Shown piece after piece: positions 1-5,187 of a stretch of DNA of 7,566 bases. The notes below the pieces were generated by a model that saw nothing but the letters and a program-made list of their open reading frames with translations, was not told where the DNA came from and did no database searches. Location: positions 1-7,566 of the forward strand of contig QMZD01000077.1 in NCBI GenBank assembly GCA_003662985.1. Reading direction: 5' to 3'. The position numbers and the translations under genes were made by a program. Within the stretch, counting starts at the first letter, position 1. Each line of letters starts with the position of its first letter. Source of the DNA: Archaeoglobales archaeon. GTDB lineage: Archaea; Halobacteriota; Archaeoglobi; Archaeoglobales; Archaeoglobaceae.

Positions 1-60
1 GACAGGGATTACGTGTTACTTGCGAGGGACAAGTTGAGAAGCCTATGGGATAGGTTATAA
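1..60 (+). CDS. C-terminal end of an unidentified gene (5' end outside window)
   Basis: Reading from base 1, the frame encodes 19 residues ending RDKLRSLWDRL and a TAA stop at 58-60. The tail is charged and helical, as expected for a protein C-terminus, and the other two forward frames give less protein-like peptides. The final codons and the stop lie inside a perfect 15-nt tandem duplication, so the second copy would encode WDRL-stop again in the same frame. With so little sequence the product cannot be named. It could also be non-coding sequence that is open by chance. Confidence 0.4.
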   Translation, partial: DRDYVLLARDKLRSLWDRL

Positions 61-74
61 TGGGATAGGTTATA
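45..74. repeat. Perfect 15-nt tandem duplication at a stop codon
   Basis: The unit atgggataggttata occurs at 45-59 and again at 60-74 with no mismatch. A unit of 15 is a multiple of three, so the duplication keeps frame and repeats the last four sense codons of the upstream reading frame plus a stop (first TAA, then TAG). This looks like a recent slippage duplication. Confidence 0.9.
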
Positions 75-151
75 GTATTACATGGTTTTACTTTTATGCC
101 CAAAATAAAAAATCGCCATTTGACAATCTAATTTTATCCAATCAACCACCA

Positions 152-164
152 CAAAAGATTTAAC
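152..164 (+). promoter_or_regulatory. Probable BRE/TATA promoter of the RNase P RNA gene
   Basis: A purine-rich BRE-like stretch (caaaag) is followed by the AT-rich box atttaa, centred near 161. That is about 26 nt before the first base of the P1 helix of the RNase P RNA at 187, the standard archaeal spacing. A 5-bp inverted repeat, CTCTT-TT-AAGAG, lies between box and start at 164-175. The box is not a perfect TATA match, so this rests mainly on spacing. Confidence 0.45.
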
Positions 165-186
165 TCTTTTAAGAGAAATTACTAAA

Positions 187-452
187 GGGGAGAGGCGGTG
201 GGCGGCTAACCTAGGTTGGCATAAAAGCTGACCGAGAGGAGGAAAGTCCCCCCACCATGAAAGGCGGAGTGCCGCAAGGCACTATGCCGAGAGGCATGGC
301 AACGGAGCAGAAACGATACCCACATGGGGTAATGCGATGAAGCTATGCAGAGATCACCCATGTGGGATGGAACGGCCGACCCCGCCGGTGCAAGCTCAGG
401 CGCTCAGACTGATGCCGCCGGAACAGAAGGGGGCTTACTACCGCCACTCCCC
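187..452 (+). ncRNA. rnpB: RNase P RNA
   Basis: This is the catalytic RNA of RNase P, which trims the 5' leader from precursor tRNAs. The P1 helix is visible: GGGGAG-A-GGCGGT at 187-199 pairs with ACCGCC-A-CTCCCC at 440-452 (6 bp, an A/A mismatch, 6 bp). Universal conserved blocks are present: gaggaaagtcc (238-248) with its P4 partner acagaagggggcttac (424-439), and agcagaaacgatacc (306-320). A P3-like hairpin is at 205-220. Two adjacent hairpins with GNRA loops follow, 268-283 (loop GCAA) and 284-297 (loop GAGA). A perfect 10-bp stem, CCCACATGGG/CCCATGTGGG, is at 319-328 and 357-366. Total length is about 266 nt. A T run follows directly. The identification is firm; the ends are set by P1 pairing. 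Confidence 0.96.
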
Positions 453-457
453 TTTTT
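453..457 (+). terminator. T-run terminator after RNase P RNA
   Basis: Five T residues directly follow the 3' strand of P1. U-rich tracts of this kind terminate euryarchaeal transcription. The run lies only 2 nt from the stop codon of the convergent membrane protein gene. Confidence 0.5.
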
Positions 458-459
458 AA

Positions 460-1302
460 TCATTCTGAATTCTCTTCTTCAATCTTCTTGTTCAGTGAAA
501 CGTAAAATCCTGCCATAAAAATGTAGAAAAGGACTATTAAAGCTGGCCAAAGAAAAATTAGAGGTGGAAAAACAAAAGATAGTGAGGCAAAAGGTAGTGT
601 AATGATGAACCAGATAAAAAAGATTGAGAAAACTCCAGAAATATTTTTGAAGAGAAACTCGGTTCCTTTCGCTATCGACTCGAATATTCCCGTGTTCTTG
701 TCGATGACGTAGAATCGTGAGAAGGTAGTAAGAAGCATCACAAAAACGAGAACTATCGAGAGCACAATCTCGACGATGAAACTCTGGATGCCAAAGTAAA
801 AGAAAAGGAAAATCGGTGATGAAATCGCAACTCCAATCAAGATCGCAATGAGGTCGATCTGGACCATTTTTACTGTGTAAAGAAACCCCTTCTCAAGGAA
901 GTATGATATGCTAACGGTTTTACTCCTCGCAACTTCTATGGATGAGGCTGCAATTCCGGCGTTGTTGAACTCATGCAGTACAAAAACGAGTAAGCCAAAG
1001 AGTAAGAATATGGAGATGGTTCTGACCAGATCTTTGCTAAGGTACGTGGATAGTTCTTTTATCACCTCCTCTCCAACCTTTTCCGAGGTGCTGACATCTA
1101 TATTCTGATATTTTTCCGTTATCTCCTGAATCTTCTCTGTTGGAATCACTGTGAACACCGCGAAAATTATCAGGAAGTAACTTATGAGAATGATGGTTAA
1201 AACCGGGATAACCAGCTGTAGATTTCTCAAGAAAAGGGTAAGACCCTCTTTTATCGAATAAATAGCATGGTTGATCTTCTCACCTTCACTTAAAGAATCC
1301 AT
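460..1302 (-). CDS. Polytopic membrane protein of unknown function
   Basis: The product is 280 residues and clearly an integral membrane protein. Hydrophobic segments lie at about 28-53, 95-111, 149-170, 173-194, 224-245 and 246-270, giving roughly six passes. A charged, Glu/Lys-rich segment (about 54-92) separates the first two, and the tail is acidic (KKIEEENSE). Two amphipathic stretches, around 115-145 (AGIAASSIEVARSK...) and 205-220 (GIFESIAKGTEFLFKN), resemble the connecting helices of uncharacterised archaeal DUF4013-like membrane families. That resemblance is an impression, not a match. The ATG at 1302 has no good Shine-Dalgarno but lies about 25 nt from an AT-rich box, suggesting a leaderless message. 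It is divergent from hemD and convergent with rnpB. No catalytic motif is visible, so no function is assigned. Confidence 0.85.
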   Translation of the reverse strand: MDSLSEGEKINHAIYSIKEGLTLFLRNLQLVIPVLTIILISYFLIIFAVFTVIPTEKIQEITEKYQNIDVSTSEKVGEEVIKELSTYLSKDLVRTISIFLLFGLLVFVLHEFNNAGIAASSIEVARSKTVSISYFLEKGFLYTVKMVQIDLIAILIGVAISSPIFLFFYFGIQSFIVEIVLSIVLVFVMLLTTFSRFYVIDKNTGIFESIAKGTEFLFKNISGVFSIFFIWFIITLPFASLSFVFPPLIFLWPALIVLFYIFMAGFYVSLNKKIEEENSE

Positions 1303-1318
1303 GTCCCTTTGATTGGCA

Positions 1319-1332
1319 CAAGAAATAAAAAG
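1319..1332 (+). promoter_or_regulatory. BRE/TATA promoter of hemD
   Basis: A purine-rich stretch (acaagaa) runs into ataaaaag at 1325-1332, centred near 1328. Transcription should begin near 1353, leaving a leader of about 12 nt before the hemD ATG at 1365. A nearly perfect 11-nt tandem duplication lies between box and start. Confidence 0.5.
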
Positions 1333-1333
1333 C
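1323..1333 (-). promoter_or_regulatory. Candidate TATA box for the membrane protein gene
   Basis: Read on the minus strand the sequence is gctttttattt, centred near 1327, about 25 nt before the ATG at 1302. That spacing would place the transcript start at the start codon. The same AT-rich DNA read on the plus strand serves as the hemD box, so one element may drive both directions. Confidence 0.4.
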
Positions 1334-1355
1334 TTGGTGTTAGTTTGGTATTAGT
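1334..1355. repeat. 11-nt tandem duplication between hemD TATA box and start
   Basis: The units ttggtgttagt (1334-1344) and ttggtattagt (1345-1355) agree at 10 of 11 positions. They fill the space between the TATA box and the expected transcription start of hemD. Confidence 0.85.
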
Positions 1356-1364
1356 GAGCAGACG

Positions 1365-2087
1365 ATGAAGAGTATCGCAATTCTAAGGCCGGAAGGGTAC
1401 CTCAAAAAAACGGAAGAATTATTCTTATCTGCTGGCTTTAATGTTGTCTCTGTCCCCTTCTTAAAAATTGAGGAGGAAAAAATGGTTGCCCATGATCTAC
1501 ACTTTGACTACGCTATTGTAACAAGTCAGACGGCAGCGAGAATCATTTTAGAAGATCCCAATCTTTTGGAAAGGATCAGAAAAGCAAAGATCATCTCCAT
1601 TGGAAGTTCCACAGCCGAGGTGTTCGAGAAGCTAGGTCTTGAAACCCTAATTCCTTCAAAGTACGATTCAGCAACTCTTTATAATGAATTCAAAGAAGAG
1701 CTAAAGGGAAAAAAGGTTGCCATTTTCAGGAGTAATAGGGGAGATCCAGCACTGCTGAAATTATCGGAGGTCGCAGAGGTGAGAGAGTATGTTCTGTATA
1801 GAATCCATTTCGAGCATGGGGAAATGCAGAGCGATTTTTTGAAAAAATTAATCAAAAACGAGAATTTTATAGATTTTATCGTGTTCTCATCGAGAATGAT
1901 GGTTCAAAGCTTTTTCAAATTGGCGGAAAAGCTCAATGTCGTTGAGGAAGCTGTGAAAGCATTGAGAAGTATGAAGGTAGTCGCTATAGGCCCACCTACA
2001 AAGCGGGAACTGGAAAAATATGGTGTAAATGCCCTAATACCGGAAGAATACACCTTTAAAGGTGTTTTAGAGCTAATAAGGAGCTAA
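1365..2087 (+). CDS. hemD: Uroporphyrinogen-III synthase
   Basis: This cytoplasmic enzyme closes hydroxymethylbilane with inversion of ring D to give uroporphyrinogen III, the branch point to siroheme, cobalamin, F430 and heme. The product is 240 residues, normal for the family. Family sequence is poorly conserved, but the landmark segments are in the right order: an N-terminal RPEGY strand; the TSQTAARIILED segment near 54-65, matching the usual TS-x-N/x-A block; KVAIFRSNRGD near 116-126; DFIVFSSRMMVQSFFKL near 168-184; and KVVAIGPPTKRELEKYG near 205-221 followed by the typical terminal T-x-x-G-V-L-E-L-I. Domain 1 is split around domain 2 as in HemD. The ATG at 1365 follows a short leader with only a weak GTGAG. 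No other tetrapyrrole gene lies beside it; the neighbours on both sides are on the opposite strand. Confidence 0.9.
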   Translation: MKSIAILRPEGYLKKTEELFLSAGFNVVSVPFLKIEEEKMVAHDLHFDYAIVTSQTAARIILEDPNLLERIRKAKIISIGSSTAEVFEKLGLETLIPSKYDSATLYNEFKEELKGKKVAIFRSNRGDPALLKLSEVAEVREYVLYRIHFEHGEMQSDFLKKLIKNENFIDFIVFSSRMMVQSFFKLAEKLNVVEEAVKALRSMKVVAIGPPTKRELEKYGVNALIPEEYTFKGVLELIRS

Positions 2088-2095
2088 TAAAACAC
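2062..2095 (+). other. Hairpin straddling the hemD stop codon
   Basis: GTGTTTTA (2062-2069) is a perfect inverted repeat of TAAAACAC (2088-2095). Inside it, AGCT at 2071-2074 can pair with AGCT at 2082-2085 around a 7-nt loop, after a small internal loop. The hemD stop (2085-2087) is within the structure. It may protect or define the 3' end of the message, but no T run follows, so it is not called a terminator. Confidence 0.5.
2070..2091. repeat. 11-nt tandem duplication at the hemD stop
   Basis: gagctaataag (2070-2080) is followed by gagctaataaa (2081-2091), with 10 of 11 positions identical. The unit is not a multiple of three, so the second copy is read in a shifted frame and supplies the stop codon (AGC TAA). 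Loss of one copy would change the HemD C-terminus by a few residues. Confidence 0.8.
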
Positions 2096-2130
2096 TTAAT
2101 TGTTGTATAAGTTTATAGGAGTTAGTGTAC

Positions 2131-2160
2131 GAGCTTAATACTGGTTAATATTTGTTAATA
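2131..2160. repeat. Three TTAATA boxes spaced exactly 10 bp
   Basis: TTAATA occurs at 2135-2140, 2145-2150 and 2155-2160, so the same face of the helix is presented three times. The units are gagcttaata, ctggttaata and tttgttaata; the 4-nt spacers differ, though the last two share TG or GG before the box. The array sits in the gap between the convergent hemD and methyltransferase genes. It could be a protein-binding site or decayed tandem repeat. Confidence 0.7.
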
Positions 2161-2187
2161 CTATAATGCTAAAATACCAAATTCTAA

Positions 2188-2217
2188 TGCATTTTACTGC
2201 ATTTTAATGCACCTTTT
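2188..2217. repeat. 10-nt tandem repeat at the methyltransferase stop
   Basis: Units on the plus strand are tgcattttac (2188-2197), tgcattttaa (2198-2207) and a decayed tgcacctttt (2208-2217). The methyltransferase stop codon at 2204-2206 lies in the second unit. The core tgcatttta also occurs in the 9-nt array at the other end of the same gene (3267-3275), in the same orientation. Confidence 0.75.
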
Positions 2218-3307
2218 TTGCAACAATAATCTTATCATCTCTGTTTATTCCTATCACATCTAAAATTTTAAATCCCACATCTTCTAGCTTTTTCAGATAC
2301 TCTGCCAAGCTCAAATCATTCTTGAAAGTATACGCTTTTTCACCCTTGTTCATTCCATCAAATGTCCAGAGGTTCCATTCCAGATCAAGGAGAGAGTATT
2401 TTCTGTTTTGAGTTCTCTCATTTTCGGGAAAATACTGCTTGTTGATGTACAATCCATCGGTATTCAAACATGAGTATATTTTAGGAATCAGCTCCTCCTT
2501 TTTCCCACTTGGGTTGTAGGAGGAGAACACGACATCGTAACCGCTCCCCAATCCATCGGTGAAGAAATTGCCCGTTATCACGCTCACTCTCTCTGCCTTA
2601 AATTTCTGGAGGTACTCTTTGGTTTTCCAGACCACATGCGGGAGATCAAAAACGTAGGCTTGCAAGTTCTCGTTTATGGCAGTAAAGGCGATCGAGTACA
2701 GTCCATGCCCGCCCCCTAAATCGAGCAACTTTTTGGCCGTCTTAAATTCTGAATATGAGGAAACTATGCCTACAGTTCTCTGAATCTCACCAAGTAACGA
2801 ATTCTGAGCGATTGAGTCGAGAACTCTGTCTGAGAAAAATCTCTCTGCTTCCAGCTTAACTGGTCCCTTCTTTACGATTTCAGAAAGCTCAAGCCAGAGC
2901 GAGAGGTTTTTAATTCTATGTTCGATGAATGGGATTTGATTATACGCCGAATTTCTTGTCAGAAACTCGTTTGCTATTTCCGTGTTTTGATAAACCTCAC
3001 CCCGTTTTGATACCAGGTTCAAATCTCTTAAAACTTCACACAGAATTGATAACAGCTTTCTATCGCATTTCAGAGTTTCTGAGAGTTCATCGATTGTTCT
3101 TGGCAACTTTAGCCCTTCAAAAATTCCTATTTCAATTGCCGTGTTAAGCACACATATTTTTCTAAAACCATCCGAGGCCTCCTCGATCATATCTATGAGG
3201 GGCTTCGAATCAGTTCCGGGACTCTTGAGCAAGAAATTAAGCATTTCAGTCATTTCAGGCATTTTGTGCATTTTATGCATTTCAGTCACTCTATCCCTAC
3301 GGCTCAC
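2204..3307 (-). CDS. SAM-dependent methyltransferase, plant O-methyltransferase-like fold
   Basis: The product is up to 367 residues. An N-terminal winged-helix dimerisation domain (about 44-115; the segments TIDELSETLKCDRKLLSIL and DLNLVSKRGEVYQNTE match the helix-turn-helix and wing) precedes a Rossmann methyltransferase domain. There, LLDLGGGHGLYS (194-205) is SAM motif I, FDLP (220-223) supplies the ribose-binding acid, and GNFF (247-250) is the family's GDFF-like motif. The His of the HDW block used as base by plant-type O-methyltransferases is not visible; the region reads SSYNPSGKKEELI. The GTG at 3307 overlaps the ATPase stop (GTGA) and continues the operon. No strong Shine-Dalgarno precedes it, and a second GTG (3289) and ATGs at 3280, 3271, 3262, 3253 and 3244 are alternatives. 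Residues 8-22 are a TEM/HKM/PEM repeat. The substrate is unknown; co-transcription with an importer suggests modification of the imported ligand. Confidence 0.85.
   Translation of the reverse strand: MSRRDRVTEMHKMHKMPEMTEMLNFLLKSPGTDSKPLIDMIEEASDGFRKICVLNTAIEIGIFEGLKLPRTIDELSETLKCDRKLLSILCEVLRDLNLVSKRGEVYQNTEIANEFLTRNSAYNQIPFIEHRIKNLSLWLELSEIVKKGPVKLEAERFFSDRVLDSIAQNSLLGEIQRTVGIVSSYSEFKTAKKLLDLGGGHGLYSIAFTAINENLQAYVFDLPHVVWKTKEYLQKFKAERVSVITGNFFTDGLGSGYDVVFSSYNPSGKKEELIPKIYSCLNTDGLYINKQYFPENERTQNRKYSLLDLEWNLWTFDGMNKGEKAYTFKNDLSLAEYLKKLEDVGFKILDVIGINRDDKIIVAKKVH
3242..3286. repeat. Five-copy 9-nt repeat at the methyltransferase N-terminus
   Basis: The plus-strand units are catttcagt, catttcagg, cattttgtg, cattttatg and catttcagt, contiguous over 45 nt. 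On the coding strand each unit ends in ATG, so the array encodes five tripeptides of form x-E/K-Met (TEM HKM HKM PEM TEM) and supplies five in-frame potential start codons. Confidence 0.9.
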
Positions 3308-4107
3308 ACAGGAAGAATCAGCGGTTTACCTTCATGCTGAAGAATCGACACTCTGACATCATACACCCTCTCAATGTTCTCGGTAGTTAAGATCTCTGTT
3401 CCACCCATCGCGATGATTCTCGAGTCTTTTAGCATTATTATCCTGTCAGCGTAGAGCGAAGCAAGATTCAGATCGTGCATTGCCGTTATTACGGAAATTC
3501 CCTCCTTTTTTGCTATTTCATCCAGAATTCTCATGACCTCGATCTGATTTTTGAGATCGAGATTGTTCGTGGGCTCATCCAAAAGCAGTATCTTTGGCTC
3601 CTGAGCTAAAGCCCTTGCTATTGTGACCATCTGAAGCTCTCCTCCACTTAGCTGGGTCAGGCGCCTGAAGGAAAGCTTTTCAAGGTTCAGGAGCTTTATG
3701 ACCTTTTTTACGACCTCGATGTCTTTTTGCTCGATGTTCCAACCCATGTGCGGTCTTCTGCCCAGTAAGATCGTGTCAAAAACCGTCAAATGGTTTACCT
3801 CACACCTTTGAGGGACGTATCCTACGATTTTTGCAATCTCCCTTTTTGAGAGTCTTCTCAAATCTGTTTCGCCTATGTATACAGCTCCTTTTCCCTTCAA
3901 AATCCCGTTCAGACACTTGAGCAAAGTTGACTTTCCACTACCGTTTGGGCCGATGATGAATACCATCTCACCCTCTTTAACTTCAAAACTGATCTTTTTC
4001 AAAACCGCTTTCGAATTGTAAGAAAAACTTAGGTCTTTAACCATCATCTTCTGGTTTTGCATGATTCGCATTTTTTGAGTCATCTTCCCAGTCATCTCCC
4101 ATGTCAT
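3304..4107 (-). CDS. ABC transporter ATP-binding protein, FecE/BtuD type
   Basis: This is the cytoplasmic ATPase that powers the FecCD-type importer encoded upstream. The product is 267 residues with all motifs intact: Walker A GPNGSGKST (53-61), Q-loop Gln100 in VGYVPQ, signature LSGGELQ (153-159), Walker B ILLLDE (173-178), D-loop NNLDL (181-185) and H-loop His211 in TAMHDLN. The segment GYVPQ...LTVFDTILLGRRPH is typical of iron-complex and cobalamin importers. The ATG at 4107 overlaps the permease stop (ATGA), with GGGGGA about 9 nt upstream, so coupled translation is likely. The first 22 residues (MTWEMTGKMTQKM...) are Met-rich, encoded by a 12-nt repeat, and precede the normal family start, which would be near Met22 (4044). 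No Shine-Dalgarno is seen before Met22, so the longer form is favoured but not certain. Confidence 0.95.
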   Translation of the reverse strand: MTWEMTGKMTQKMRIMQNQKMMVKDLSFSYNSKAVLKKISFEVKEGEMVFIIGPNGSGKSTLLKCLNGILKGKGAVYIGETDLRRLSKREIAKIVGYVPQRCEVNHLTVFDTILLGRRPHMGWNIEQKDIEVVKKVIKLLNLEKLSFRRLTQLSGGELQMVTIARALAQEPKILLLDEPTNNLDLKNQIEVMRILDEIAKKEGISVITAMHDLNLASLYADRIIMLKDSRIIAMGGTEILTTENIERVYDVRVSILQHEGKPLILPV

Positions 4108-4115
4108 CTTCCATT
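4080..4115. repeat. Three-copy 12-nt repeat across the permease/ATPase junction
   Basis: Plus-strand units are tcatcttcccag (4080-4091), tcatctcccatg (4092-4103) and tcatcttccatt (4104-4115). Read on the coding strand they give repeated GATGA, so the stop-start overlap motif of the permease/ATPase junction is itself the repeated element. They encode MTWE, MTGK and part of MTQK in the ATPase. Confidence 0.8.
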
Positions 4116-5165
4116 CCCCCTTGTAAGAAGGTAAATAAAGACTGGAGCACCCATAAAGGCTGTAACGATTCCAACCGGTATAACTATGGGAGCTATTATC
4201 ACTCTCCCAACGGTGTCAGCCGACAAAAGGAACAGCGATCCGAGCAGAGTGGAAAGCGGTATCAGGAAGCGGTAGTCTCCGCCAACTACCAGCCTGACTA
4301 TGTGCGGGCTTATCAACCCGATGAACCCTATGATGCCGAGGAAGGATACGCAGATCGCCGTTACGAATGATGCTAGAAGCATGCTCTCAAGCCTTATTCG
4401 CTGTGGATCTATGCCTAGAGAGATAGCGGTCTCATCTCCACTAAGCAGAGCGTTGTAATCCCACCGACGGTAGAAGAAGTAAGCCAAAGCGGGAATTACC
4501 GCTATGGCCATCAGCCTGATCTCACCCCATTTGGCCCTTCCTATGTCTCCGAAGGTCCAGAAGACGACGGCGGCAACCTTTACGTCTTCGGCAAAGTACT
4601 GCATGAGCATCGTAGCCGCTGAAAAGAGCGATGCCATCGCAACGCCTGCCAAAATCATCGCTTCGGGCGACAAATCTCTGAGCTTTGATAGCAATAGTAT
4701 CACGAAAACTCCGATCAGGGCTCCAAAAAAGGCGAATAGGGGTATTAAATGTGGATTCGTTATTATGACTCCCTCTCCAGTTCTGTGAAGCTCCCCGGCT
4801 CCAAGCTCTATTATCGCAAAAGCCGCCCCGAAAGCAGCTCCGTGAGATATACCTACGGTGAATGGCGAAGCTAGAGGATTTCTTAGAACGCACTGCATCA
4901 CCGCTCCAGCAACCGCAAGCGATAAACCGGCTATCGTCGCTGCTGCAATTCTGGGAAGCCGCATGTTCCAGACGACAAGACTTGAACTTGCATCTCCATT
5001 TCCAGTTAGCGCACTCAGGATTTCTCCGAGAGATAAGGAATAGGAGCCCAGGCAAAGCGAAGCCAAGGAGACGATGACGAGTATCAAGAAAAGAAGAATT
5101 CCGAAGGAGTGCTTGCTTCTTATGTATTCCTGATAATCGGTTATTTTCGTGCTTGCCATTCTCAT
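4104..5165 (-). CDS. ABC transporter permease, FecCD/BtuC family
   Basis: This is the integral membrane channel of the importer. The product is 353 residues from the chosen start. It is strongly hydrophobic, with about ten membrane segments as in BtuC/FhuB-type permeases. Family landmarks are clear: NMRLPRIAAATIAG near 67-80, MQCVLRNPLASPFTVGISHGAAFGA near 90-114, FIGLISPHIVRLVVGGDYR near 281-299 (the coupling region that contacts the ATPase), and ADTVGRVIIAPIVIPVGI near 316-333. The ATG at 5165 is chosen because AGGAGG lies 11 nt upstream and the start then falls 22 nt after the binding-protein stop. A longer frame back to 5225 would overlap the binding-protein gene by 38 nt and add a hydrophilic stretch without a ribosome site. 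A further ATG at 5159 is also possible. The stop overlaps the ATPase start. Confidence 0.95.
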   Translation of the reverse strand: MRMASTKITDYQEYIRSKHSFGILLFLILVIVSLASLCLGSYSLSLGEILSALTGNGDASSSLVVWNMRLPRIAAATIAGLSLAVAGAVMQCVLRNPLASPFTVGISHGAAFGAAFAIIELGAGELHRTGEGVIITNPHLIPLFAFFGALIGVFVILLLSKLRDLSPEAMILAGVAMASLFSAATMLMQYFAEDVKVAAVVFWTFGDIGRAKWGEIRLMAIAVIPALAYFFYRRWDYNALLSGDETAISLGIDPQRIRLESMLLASFVTAICVSFLGIIGFIGLISPHIVRLVVGGDYRFLIPLSTLLGSLFLLSADTVGRVIIAPIVIPVGIVTAFMGAPVFIYLLTRGNGR

Positions 5166-5176
5166 CTCTCTTAGTT

Positions 5177-5182
5177 CCTCCT
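5177..5182 (-). promoter_or_regulatory. Shine-Dalgarno AGGAGG of the permease gene
   Basis: On the minus strand AGGAGG lies 11 nt before the ATG at 5165, just after the binding-protein stop codon (5188-5190). It decides the permease start against the longer upstream reading. Confidence 0.65.
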
Positions 5183-5187
5183 GTCTC

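Noticed and set aside
473..492. An imperfect TCTTCTT repeat near the end of the membrane protein gene
   Set aside because: It encodes the acidic/basic tail (KKIEEE) and is explained by low-complexity codon use rather than a discrete duplication.
3242..3286. The 9-nt array considered as a small CRISPR or IS end
   Set aside because: Units are far too short, there are no spacers, and the array is in frame with the methyltransferase. No transposase or terminal inverted repeats are present.
4522..5055. A 177-codon open frame on the minus strand in another frame inside the permease gene
   Set aside because: Its translation is Cys/Arg/Ser-rich with no recognisable domain, while the overlapping frame is an unmistakable FecCD permease.
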